From: Hyphochytrium catenoides
Taxonomy: Eukaryota; Sar; Hyphochytriomycetes; Hyphochytriales; Hyphochytriaceae
Direction: 5' to 3'
Assembly (NCBI GenBank): GCA_900088475.1
Contig: FLMG01002737.1
Coordinates: 4,141 to 16,060 of the forward strand
Length of the DNA: 11,920 bases
The notes under the pieces: generated by a model
What the model saw: the letters and a program-made list of their open reading frames with translations, nothing else
What the model was told of the DNA's origin: nothing
Database searches by the model: none
Made by a program: the position numbers and the translations under genes
Shown here: positions 1-9,778 of the stretch, in pieces
Layout: every line of letters starts with the position of its first letter
Position numbering within the stretch: position 1 is the stretch's first letter

Positions 1-155
1 GTTCTCTCCATCATCCACACGCTCATCTATGACGGCAGAATAGAGGAAGTCAGGATACCCAAGGCTGCTCTCAATGTACAGGACCCCTCTCTCTCTCTCT
101 CTTTCTCTCTCACCGTCTCTCTCTCTCTCTTGCTTACCCTCTCTCTTTCTTTCTT

Positions 156-188
<33 letters not shown>

Positions 189-565
189 TTGTCACCCTCT
201 CTCTTTCTTTCTTTCTTTCTTGTTCTCTCTCTGTCTCTCTCTGTCTCTCTGTCTCTTTCCCTCTCTCTCTCTCTCTCCTTTTCCCCTCTCTCTCTTCCCA
301 ATCCCTTCTTTTCTGCCTCTCTTCCCCTACCTCCCTACCCCCTCTTCACTCGTAAATCTCTCTCTCTCTCACTCCCCACTTCTCTCTCTACCCCTTCTCT
401 GGTTCTCTCTCCCCTCTTTCTCTCTTACCCCTCCCACACACCTCACGTTTTCTTTCTTTCTTTTTCTGTCTCTCTTCTCCCTTTCTCATCTTTCTCCCGT
501 TTCTCTCTGTAATTTCCTTCCTCGCTCTCGATTTTCTCTATCTTATTTCGCGCTCTCTCTCTCTT

Positions 566-616
<51 letters not shown>

Positions 617-1054
617 CTCTCTCCCCCCTCTCTCTTCTACTTGTCTGTTTCGATCTCATTTCTAGGAGAGCAAGCGCTTTGAGACTAACTACAAGCTTTC
701 CTCCGAGATCACAACCTGGAGTTATTTAGTAGAAACGCCCTGTGGCGTCTGCCCTGTACGTCCAACTTTTCACTGTGTGTGTCTCTCTCTCTCTCCCTCT
801 CTTCTCCTTTTTCTCTCTCTCCCGTTTATTTTACCCTCTCTCTCTCTCTCTTCTTTAACCTCACTTTTTCGGGTCGATAGCTCTCTTGTCTTCCCTTTCT
901 TCACCCTTCTTTGGCTTAGGTTTCTCTCTTTCCCTCTCTTTTTCACTCTCTCTTCCTCTTTCTCTTTCCTCTGCAGGTACGAAGTCTGTGTGCAGAAGGG
1001 AACGTGATCTCTCCAAGTACCTGCGAGTATTATAACGAATGGCTGCAGTTCTAG
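1..1054 (+). CDS. POLR3F: RNA polymerase III subunit RPC6 (RPC34/RPC39 family), last three coding exons; 5' part lies outside the window
   Basis: C-terminal part of the winged-helix subunit of the Pol III-specific RPC3-RPC6-RPC7 subcomplex, which opens the promoter and contacts TFIIIB in the nucleus. Coding segments are 1-75, 666-755 and 977-1054, giving 80 residues; all three join in phase 0. Donors are GTACAG and GTACGT; acceptors are TTCTAG and CTGCAG. Exon 1 reads HTLIYDGRIEE, matching the 'TLIYDGKVE' of animal RPC6. After splicing the end reads ETPCGVCPVRSLCAEG, then VISPSTCEYYNEWLQF and stop, parallel to the human PCGLCPVFDDCHEGG and ISPSNCIYMTEWLEF. The cysteines are spaced C-x2-C-x5-C-x10-C, as in the iron-sulfur-binding end of human RPC6. 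The frame is already open at base 1, so most of the gene is to the left. No nearby gene suggests a partner. The family call is secure; the exact acceptor of exon 2 (first or second AG) is slightly less so. Confidence 0.93.
76..665 (+). repeat. POLR3F intron made almost entirely of CT microsatellite
   Basis: This 590-base intron lies between the TLIYDG exon and the exon that carries the first two cysteines. After the GTACAG donor it is nearly pure pyrimidine on the sense strand: CT runs with CTTT, CCCT and CTGT interruptions. The longest clean (CT)n run is about 571-604. The acceptor is TTTCTAG. Translating it gives Leu-Ser-Phe open frames of up to about 200 codons; these are artefacts of a stop-poor dinucleotide repeat. 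No second feature is visible inside. Confidence 0.9.
756..976 (+). repeat. POLR3F last intron, CT-rich
   Basis: A 221-base intron that separates the second and third cysteines of the C-terminal metal-binding motif. The donor is a good GTACGT and the acceptor CTCTGCAG. The body is interrupted (CT)n on the sense strand, especially 781-860 and 920-972. It interrupts the gene in phase 0, between the Pro and Val codons of C-P-V-R-S-L-C. Confidence 0.88.
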
Positions 1055-1180
1055 GACGCTTCTCTCTCTCTTTCCTTTTCTTTCTCTCCGTCTCTCTCTC
1101 TCTTTTCAGTTTTCGGACAGTCTCTTCTTTCTCTTCCTTCCCCTTAGAGAGAACAAGAAAGAGAACCTATTGTCCTATTA

Positions 1181-1186
1181 TTTATT
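1181..1186 (-). terminator. Possible poly(A) signal for the kinesin-5 transcript (AATAAA on the minus strand)
   Basis: The + strand reads TTTATT here, which is AATAAA in the transcript direction of the kinesin gene, about 560 bases after its stop codon. It sits in a short A/T-rich, non-repeat patch (about 1168-1195). If used, the kinesin transcript would end about 100 bases short of the POLR3F stop codon. A six-base motif occurs by chance, so this is only a candidate. I found no AATAAA on the + strand after the POLR3F stop. Confidence 0.3.
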
Positions 1187-1585
1187 GATAAACGTGACTG
1201 ACACATAAGGAGAGAGCCCATCGCTGAGAAAGAAGAGAACATAACAGAGAGAGAGATTATCAGGAGACGCTAGAGAGAGAGAGAGAGAGAGAGAGTTAGG
1301 ACGCCTAGAAATTGAAGTCGAGAGAAGAGAGGCGCAGGTTCGGAAATATATGTGAGGAGAAAGGTACAAGGAAGGAAATAAGAAGCACACAGGAGAGAAG
1401 AAGGAGAAGCACATGGTCTACTCTTTCTCTCTCTTCAGGTAGGAGCAGCAACAGCTCCCCTCTTCCGTCCTTGGGTGTCTCCCTCTCTCTCTTTCTCTCT
1501 CTCCCTCTTACAAATGACAGAAGGAAAGCCCACCGGGAAGGGAGGGAGAGAGAGAGAGAAAGAAACATCTGTTAACTTTTTAAAG

Positions 1586-1599
1586 CCCTATTAATAGGG
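1586..1599. repeat. 14-bp perfect palindrome CCCTATTAATAGGG
   Basis: The 14 bases equal their own reverse complement. They lie in an A/T-rich island that also holds two shorter palindromes, GTTAAC and TTTAAA, within the previous 20 bases. The island falls between two convergent genes, 147 bases beyond the kinesin stop codon. With no loop it is a dyad rather than a stem-loop terminator. Function unknown. Confidence 0.75.
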
Positions 1600-1624
1600 T
1601 TGCGATGATCCAAGTAGAGAGACC

Positions 1625-1659
<35 letters not shown>

Positions 1660-1746
1660 GCCTCTTCATCTCGCAGTGACTTACTTAACAAAGAGGCAAA
1701 CTGGGAGAGAGAGAAGGAGAGAAACAAAAATAAGGAGTCTCTCCCT

Positions 1747-2187
1747 TTACCGAGGAGCAGAAGCATTGGTCTTGTCCTGCAGCGGTTGTTCTCTCCTCGC
1801 CACTTTCTTTGGCCGTCGGAGACGACTTGAGATGCTGCTCTTCTCAACGTTCTCTTCTCTCTCTCCAAGAGAGAGAGGAGACACTCTTTCCTCTTTCTTA
1901 ATATCCACAGCTTCAGGAGTTGAGGATGGGGGAGAGTTCTCTCTCTCTTGATTGCCCTCCTCGTCATCCCCAGCTTGTTGTTGCTTCTTTCTTCTCCTTT
2001 TCTGCTGTTCGTCTCTCTCTCTCTCCTCCTCTGTCTCTTCTCTCTCTCCGTCTTTCTCGGAGAGAGAGAGATCAAGCTTTCTCTTGGTTCTGAACTCTTC
2101 CAGAAGTTCCTGATGGTCGAGAGAGAGAGGAAAAGACGGAGGAGCAAAGGTCTTTCTAGAGGGGGTGGCTCCTGTGGGTTGGTACAC
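1747..2187 (-). CDS. KIF11: Kinesin-5 exon 24: tail with bimC box and basic, Glu-rich C-terminus
   Basis: The exon follows CTCTCCCAG and opens [18 protein letters not shown], matching the human bimC box PTGTTPQRKSYLYPS. The Thr before Pro (about residue 918) is the equivalent of the CDK1 site that recruits kinesin-5 to spindles. Next is [18 protein letters not shown], parallel to the human REHLLDQLKRKQPEL. The last 105 or so residues are low in complexity and not conserved: Glu/Arg runs ([19 protein letters not shown]), an SPPSSTPE patch, and a basic end [12 protein letters not shown] that could serve as a nuclear localisation or microtubule-binding region. The frame ends at TAA after NASAPR. 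The GA-rich coding strand shows the microsatellite shaping the protein. Confidence 0.9.
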   Translation of the reverse strand: MYQPTGATPSRKTFAPPSFPLSLDHQELLEEFRTKRKLDLSLSEKDGEREETEEERERDEQQKRRRKKQQQAGDDEEGNQERENSPPSSTPEAVDIKKEERVSPLSLGEREENVEKSSISSRLRRPKKVARREQPLQDKTNASAPR

Positions 2188-2240
2188 CTGGGAGAGAAAG
2201 AGAGAGAGGGGAGAAAGAGAGACAGACCGGGAGAGAGATA

Positions 2241-2274
<34 letters not shown>

Positions 2275-2949
2275 GAAAGTCCAAAAAAGTTATTTCTTGC
2301 AAACATCATACATCATACATCTCTCTCTCTTTTCATATTGTCTGTGCTCTTTTATATGTCTTCTTCTTTGCCCTTTCCTCTTTCTCTCTCTGTCTCTCTC
2401 TCTCTCACCTTAAGCCCCTCCTGTACGAACTGCTCCAGGTGTTGCTGCTGCTGTGACAGCATCTTCCCTTGCTCGTCCACGAACGCTTTCACATTCTGCT
2501 CTGAAGAGTCAACCTTACGAGAGAAAGAGAGAGAATGAAAGAGAGAGAGAGAGAGAGAGAAAGAAGAGAGAGAGATCAGGGCCTACGGATAGCCAGACTC
2601 TTTCTTTTAGAAAGTTGTACCTTTTGCTGGAGAGTCTCTCCTCCTTCTCCTATCGCTTGCGCCGTCTCTTCTAGGCCGCTGAGGACCTTTGCCTTCAGTT
2701 CCTCACACGCGGAAGAGAGTTGAAGAGAGAAACTTCTTCGGGCTTCTTCCCCTTCCTTCACAGTGTCCAGCACTAGAGACGAAAGAGAGAGGGAGAGAGA
2801 GAGAGAAGAGAGAGAGATTGTGTGGGAGAGAGACAAAGACAGCTGACTCGGAGAAAGCGGACAAAGACTGAAGGACGCTATAGTGGTAGCTAGAGGGAGG
2901 GAGATGGAAGAGAGAAAGAAATATGGAAAAGGAGAAAGAGACGCTCGCC

Positions 2950-2990
<41 letters not shown>

Positions 2991-3379
2991 GAAAGAAAAA
3001 GAGAGAGAGAAGGGATCTTACTCTTGCTTTCCAGCTTTGTAAGTCCTTCCTTGGTATCGGAGAGACCAGTGCTGACATCAGAGGAGAGAGAGGAGAGGGA
3101 CGAAGAGAGACACTCCACCAGCTCCGTACTAGCGGACACTGCAGCCTTGAATGCCTGTAAACGAGAGACACTGATCGCTCAGAGAGAGAGAGAGAGAGAG
3201 AGAAAAGAAGGAATAAACTGACCGTCTCTTCCTCTTGTAAGTTGGCGATGGCCTCCTGTTGGGTCTGCTGGGTGGCTTGCATCTCTCTCTCTCTCTTCTC
3301 TTCCATAGAAAGAGCATGAGCAGCAACAAGCGACTCAAGCTTTTCAGAACCTAAGCAAGGGAAAGAGCAGCACATCAGA

Positions 3380-3418
<39 letters not shown>

Positions 3419-5287
3419 GAGATGGAGCAGGAGAGAGAACGAAAGGGGAAGTACAGAGTGGGATTAGGGCGAGGACGCATAGAGAGGTCCATCTTGGGAG
3501 AGAAAGATATAAAAGAAAAGAGGAGAGAGAGAGAGAGACGAAGAGAGACGAATAACTTGGGGGAAGAACAAGAGGGAGAAGGAGAGAGGAGATATACGAC
3601 GAAATGACCAGCGAAATGACCAGCGAGGATGCTGCGGCTGGACGCAGAGAGAGAGAGAGAGAAACACAAGGTAAGAGAGAGAAGAAGAAAGAAAGGCAGT
3701 GAGGCAGAAGTAGAAGAGAGAGAGAGAGAGAATGACCATACCTGTCTGCACCTTAGTCTGTACAGTACTTACGCCGGCGAGTATCTCTTGTTGGCTCTTC
3801 TTCTCTTCNNNCTCGTCTCTCTCTTAGTATGGTTCTTTGGGAGCCTGATACTGGTTTCTCTCTTTATCAGCTCCTTGTAGCGCTTTCTTCTCTATGGATC
3901 GTGTCCTCCTTCTCGCCTCTTTTCCAGTCTCCTCCTGGTTGTCATGTCATCTCTCTCTCTATCCCTCTCTCTCTCTCTCTCTCTCATTTTCTTACCTGTG
4001 TGAGGAGCTTTCAAACTTGTTCATGACACTCTGTTTCGCTGCTGTGGCAGCCTCTTCCACCGCTGCCAGCTGCGAGAGACACGTCCGAGAGGAATGGGCG
4101 GAAGAGAGAGAGAGAGAGAGAGAGAGTGAAAGAGAAAAGTACCAAACAGAGGGCAAAATGAGTCAAGACATATAATGTGACGGAAAGTGTAAGAGAACGA
4201 GTTGGAAGATGGAGACAGAGAGAGAGAGAAAACGACAGAAAGAGGGAGACAGAGAGAGGGAGAGAGAGAATAGGACAGAAAGAGGGAGAGAAAGAAAGAG
4301 AGACAGCCCAAAGATTGTTACAAATGACAGAAGAAGAAGAAGAGATAAAGTATAGGAAAGCGCCGTCCTCACCTTCTCTCTCTCTGCCAGTGCAATGGCT
4401 TGCTGGAGGGCCACGAGGTCCTCACGAGAAGAAGAGAGAAAGAGAGATTGGCGGGAGAAGCTCTCCTCCAGACGGTGCAGCAGCGCGTTAGACCAGGTAG
4501 AGAACTGCATATAAAAGGAAGAGAGAGAGAGAGAGAGAGAGAGTGAAAGAGAGAGGAGGCAACATTAGAGGAGAATCGAGGACGAAAATTGAGAAAGTCT
4601 GAAGAGTGTGGAAAAATATGAACAACCTCTCTCTCTTTCCATTCTCTCCATTGAACCTCTCTCTCTCTCTTGCCCTACATTTTCACCTGAATCTGTTGCT
4701 CTTCCATCTTCTTCGTGATCTCCTGGAGAGTGTTCTCCATCCTCGTGGCACTCTCTCCTACAATCTCTAGGAGAGAGGAAGAGGAAATGGCCAGAAGGGA
4801 AGAAAACTCTCCCAGCTGGTTGAGCAAGAAAAGAGAGAGAAAGGTAAGGGGGAAAAAGAAAGAATGTGAGAAGACGAGGAAGAGAGAGAGAGAGAGCGAC
4901 AGAGGGAGAGAGAGATACAAAGAGAAGTAAGTGGCAACCTGACGTAAGCTGGGTTGGTCAGCAGTAGAGAAAGACACACATAGAGAGAGAGAAAGAGAAG
5001 TGGAGCAGACAAAGGGGACGTTCTTCTCTCTTATATTCACAGCAAGGCTAACAGATATGCGGAGGATGAGAGAATGTTTGAGGGAAAGATAGAGAGAGAG
5101 GGTGTGAGAGAGAGAATGACAACCAGTGAAAGAGAGAAAGGGAGAGAGAGAACCTGTCCTCTCATGTTTTGATCGAGAGTCTCCCCTCTGCCGCTGAAGG
5201 AATGAGCTTGTACAGCAATCTGACTCTGAAGAGACTTCAGCTGCTCCTGGACGATGGAAGATCCTATGGAGGGAAGAAAGAGCGAGG

Positions 5288-5336
<49 letters not shown>

Positions 5337-6174
5337 GAGATAAAGAAAATATGAGAGAGAGAGAGAGAGAGAGTCGGGAGATAAAGAAAATATGAAGAGG
5401 GAGTGATGACCTCGTCATGAGCTACTGTCTAAAGGAGAAAGGGAAGTAACAAAAAGACAGCGACCGAGAAAGAGAGACATAAGAGAGAGAAGGATGACAC
5501 AGACAGAGCCAGAGAGAGAGAGAGGTAAGAGGAGAGAGAGAGAAGTCTTTACCTCGCTGATTTTGCTGAATAATAGCTTGTAGAACTGCTTTCATTTCTC
5601 GTGCTGCTTCTTCCTCTTCTCTTTGGAAAGATGAGAGAGAAACCTGCATCTTCTTGACTTTCTCTTCCTGTGAGGCGCTAAGCTTGGCCGCGGCCTTCCT
5701 GTTCTCCTCCTCTAGACCTTGCTGACGATCTGAAACACAGAGAGAGAGAGAGAGAGAGAGGGGGGAGAGAGAGAGAGAAGATGGAAGCAATAAGAGTTTG
5801 AGATAGTGAACACCATAGGAACAACCCACAAGGAGAGAAAGAGAGATGAAATAGGAAAAGAAAGAGTGAGATCAGCCAGAGGAAGTAGCAGAGAGAAAGA
5901 ACGCAAAAGGTAAGAAGAGGAAATGATTACACCGCTTCTCTCTCTCTCTCTGTCTCTCTTCTTCTCTCACCAATCTTGGCATGGAGTCTGCCTGCATCCT
6001 CTGCGCACTGAGAGAGATCGGCAGCCACTCTCTCTCCCTCTCCTCGTAATGCCTTCTCTGTCTCCTGGTGCTGGGATAAAAGGAAAGACTTCTCTTCGCT
6101 CTCCTCTTTTTTCTTCTGTAGCTGTTCTCCGGTCTCCAGCAGCTCTTTGGATGTTTGCTCCAGTGTAACCTGAG

Positions 6175-6220
<46 letters not shown>

Positions 6221-6596
6221 GAGACAGAGAGAGAAGACAGAGGGACCAAAAGCCGTTTAGCTGACAGAATCTTGTCGCTAGGAAAGAGAAGAAGGCAGAT
6301 TGAAGGCGCTGCCGCAGGGGAGAGAGAGAGAGAGAGAGAGAAGTTCACGCAAAAACGACTGAAGGAATTGCTATGATCGACGTAAATCCTATGCGAAAAC
6401 AGAAAGAGAGAGAGAGAGAGAAAAGAGAGAGAAGAAGGAGAAGGTCTCTTGCCAAGTTGTTCTCCAAGTCTTTCTTGACCACTGTGAGCTGCTGGGTAGT
6501 CTCCTCAAAAAGATTCTGTACGTTGTGAAGCTCCTGCAAGAGAGAGAAACATTAACAGAGCAGCCAGACAGGCTACCAATAGGAGAGCGAGGACAT

Positions 6597-6636
<40 letters not shown>

Positions 6637-7445
6637 GGAAAGGGAGAGATATGTATACCAAGTGACTATGAAGAGAGAGAAAGAATCCGGGAGCCGTAAC
6701 GGTCGCAGATATAGAAATAAGAGCAATCTTCCAGTGTGTAGGTGAAGAGAGAGAGGAAGAAAGAGAGAGAGAGAGAGAGGTTCAAAAATGAGAAAAAGAG
6801 AGAGTTATACATACAGCGAGCCTGCCTTCTAAGGTTGCCTCCAGCTCTGCGATCTGCGCATCTTGGCTTTGTAACCGCTGAGACCACAAAGAAGGTTGAG
6901 AAGATATAAGAAATTAAGAAGAGGGAGAGAGAAAGAGAGAGACTCAAACGCGGAGAAAGAGAGAGAGAAACGCGAAGAAGAGAAGAGAGAGAGAGAAAGG
7001 GTCCCACCGTTTCCATTCCCTCGTACATATCCGTCGGGAGATAGACTCCATTCTTCTCGCGAGCAGCCTGATCGCAATAGAGAGGAGAAGGAGAAGACGC
7101 GAAAGCGGAGAGGGAGGGAAGAGTGAGAATAACCAAAGGCATTGGAGATTCTAAATCTCTCTCTCTTTCTCTCTCTTCTCTCTCTCTTCAGAAGCAAGTT
7201 ATTAGAACTCTTTTCAACCTACGCTTCATGGATCTTCTTTTTCCATCTTGCACCTTGGTCTCTACTTACTTGCTCCATCCTCCGTCTTTCCGCCTCCTCT
7301 CTTCCCCCCATTTCTCTTACTCTCTCTCTCTCGCTCTCTCTCTTTCTCACTCTTTGGAAGAAAGTCACTACGTTTCTCCTTCACCTACGTACACCTCATG
7401 GGTCTCCCTCTTTTATCGGGTATATTTTGCTATTTCTTTTTGTTC

Positions 7446-7490
<45 letters not shown>

Positions 7491-8295
7491 CATACCTGCA
7501 GTGCTGCCCTGAGCTGGTCAATTTCAAGGGAATATTCCTTCATGAGGCTTCTCTTCGTCATTTTCTGGTTCACTTCCGGTCGATTCTTTATAGATTTTGC
7601 CCTGAAAGCATAGTCCAAGGTGCTGATGGTCTCTTCAAGAGAGAGAGAAGATGGAGAGAGAGTGGCGATGATACAAGTCTTTGCCTTTCCGCCTAATGAT
7701 TCTTGGAGCAGACGGGTAAGCTTACTATCCCTGTTTCCAGAAGAGAGAGAGAGAGAGAGAGAAAGAAAGGTAGTGAGAGAAAGTTAGATGAGGGAGTCCC
7801 CTTTAGCGGCAAAGATAAGGCTGTAGAAGTGAAAAAGCGGAGAAAGAGAGAGAGAGAGAGAAAGATTGGGGAAAGGGTGAAGGCATGACGAGGCTACAGT
7901 AAGAAGGGAACAGAGGTTCCTGGAATGCCCGGGAAGGAGCCAAAGGGAAGCGTGACGCACAGAAGGAAAGAGAGAGAGAGAGAAAGGGGAGAGAACGAGA
8001 GAGAGAGAAGGAAGAGAAAGAGAGAGAAGAGTGAAAGAAGTCTCTCTCCTGCCGTGTACCTGTAGGGAACATGAGGATGGTTATCAACCAGGGCGGTAAT
8101 TACCCGCCCAAGTGTTAATAACGATTGGTTGATATTTCCGGCCTCTCTCGCTCTCTCATTCTTAGCACCAGAGCGTCCAATATTCTCGCTGCCGGCCAAA
8201 TCTACCAGGTTCAATTTACCAGTTTTTACCAGGTCCTCGCCGTCTGGCGTGAGCTCTTTTGTGTGAATCTTCATTGTGAAGATCGAGTGCGAGCG

Positions 8296-8331
<36 letters not shown>

Positions 8332-9732
8332 AGAAGGAAGGAAAGTGTGGAAAAGTGCGATTATAAAGAGAAGAGGACAGGACGAAAGAAGAAAAAATCG
8401 AGATGGTTGGATAAGAGAGCAACAGGAAGAGAGAGAGAGGAACGGGAGAGACAGAGAGAGAGGGAGAGGGAGCGCGCGTAGGTAGAAAGGAAAAGACGAC
8501 TAAATCGAGTTTAGAGGTGGAGAGAGAAATAGAGCGGTATCTCTCTCTGTCGTTCCCTCTTTCCTGTCTTCCCACCGTTGCTCCTCTTGTCGCAAGGAAT
8601 ATTCAGTACAGAAAGAAAGGCAGATGATCACAGAGAGAGGCAGATTCGAGAAAGAGAGAAAAAGAGAGAGAGAGAGACACCCCAACATTTCTCCCTCTGC
8701 AGACAAACCTTGAATTCTTATTAAGCAGTGTCGCGGCTGTACTTCTGTTCTTCACAGCTTTCTCCAAAATCGAGAAGATGTGCTCAGCATCGTTCACTGG
8801 AATCTACGTAGAATAAAAAGAGGGAGAGAGAGAAAGAGAGAGAGAAAGAAAAAAAGAGAGAGGAACGGAGAACCAATCTCTTAGAGCCTGGAATAAAGGA
8901 CATAGGAAAAGCAAGAAGCCTCCCAAAACAGAGAGAGTCAAAAATGAAGGAACGGAATAGGAATGTATCGCTCAAGAGGATCCAAACATACAGACACACA
9001 AAAACAGAGAGAGAGAGTGAGAGAGAGAGAGAGAGAGAGAGAAAGAAAGAGAGAGAGGAAAGGAAAAAAAGGGGGAGGGGGGGAGGAGAGTGTCCAGTAG
9101 AGAGAACGCGAGAGGGATAAAAGAGAGAAAGAATATCAGGGCAGACGAGAAAAGTAGACGAGAGAGAGAGAGAGAGAGAGACCTCCTCAAGATTCTGGCA
9201 GGTGACTCCTCCGCCTTTCCTGATGTCCTCACACAGCCGAAGCTTCTTGTCTGACTGAGGAACCAGAAGATCTTGCAGTTCCTATAACGCGTCGGGAAAG
9301 AGGAGAGAGAGAAAAAGAGGAGAGAAAAAAATTCAATGAGCAGTGTTAGGAAGAGACCTCAGTAACGAATGCAGGATTTGGAGGGAGGAGAAAGAGAGAC
9401 AGAGAAAGAGAGAGAAAGAAAGGAGGAGTTGGTCTGGTTATGGAAGTAGATGGCGGGGAAAAGAAGTATGACCTCAGAAGAGGGACAATCCCTAGTGGCC
9501 CAACCGGCGGTAAGGAAGAGAACATATGACTCTAAATTAGAAGGAGAGAGAGACACAAAGAGAGAGAGAGAGGGAGAGAGAGAAAGGAGAAAACTGGAAC
9601 GAGAGAGAGCGAATGAAGTGGCCACACACTCCCTCACGCCGGTCTGAGGCACAGTTCAAGTTACAAGCATGACTCTACTTACGAAATACAGAATGGGAGC
9701 CGAAGAGAGACAAAAAAGAGAGAGAGACAAGA

Positions 9733-9778
<46 letters not shown>

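Larger units (their letters stand above)
1055..1746. other. Convergent intergenic region between POLR3F and the kinesin-5 gene
   Basis: These 692 bases separate two stop codons that face each other, so they must hold both 3' UTRs and both transcription ends. The repeat changes strand several times: CT on + at about 1060-1110, GA at about 1240-1295, CT at 1420-1510, GA at 1545-1562, CT at 1630-1658, then GA into the kinesin end. Open frames here read only Leu-Ser or Arg-Glu repeats. The one clearly non-repeat landmark is the A/T-rich patch with a palindrome near 1570-1600. I see no RNA gene or transposon. Confidence 0.7.

Noticed and set aside
74-1007. Long + strand open frames rich in Leu-Ser-Phe
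   Set aside because: They are translations of the CT microsatellite in POLR3F introns; only the short conserved segments at exon positions match a protein family.
2883-3221. Open frames rich in Arg-Glu on the + strand (here and throughout the kinesin gene)
   Set aside because: Antisense translation of intronic CT repeat and of kinesin exons; no motifs, and the sense strand explains the region.
3601-3645. Non-repeat island in intron 19 with acceptor-like CGTCCAG, considered as an extra kinesin exon
   Set aside because: All possible lengths (17, 29, 37, 40 bases) break the frame, while exon 19 joins exon 20 directly in phase 1 with a gapless family alignment.
3829-4026. Plus-strand open frame of 65 codons starting [10 protein letters not shown]
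   Set aside because: Ends in CT-repeat translation, overlaps kinesin exon 18 in antisense, and has no recognisable domain.
4921-4960. Exon-like patch in intron 15 with AG before CTTACGTCAG and a following GT
   Set aside because: The enclosed piece is 10 bases, not a multiple of three, and exons 15 and 16 are both phase 0 at their shared junction.
5404-5420. Micro-exon candidate between kinesin exons 14 and 15
   Set aside because: One acceptor choice gives an in-frame stop, the other changes phase; direct joining gives QNQRGSSIVQE with matching phase.
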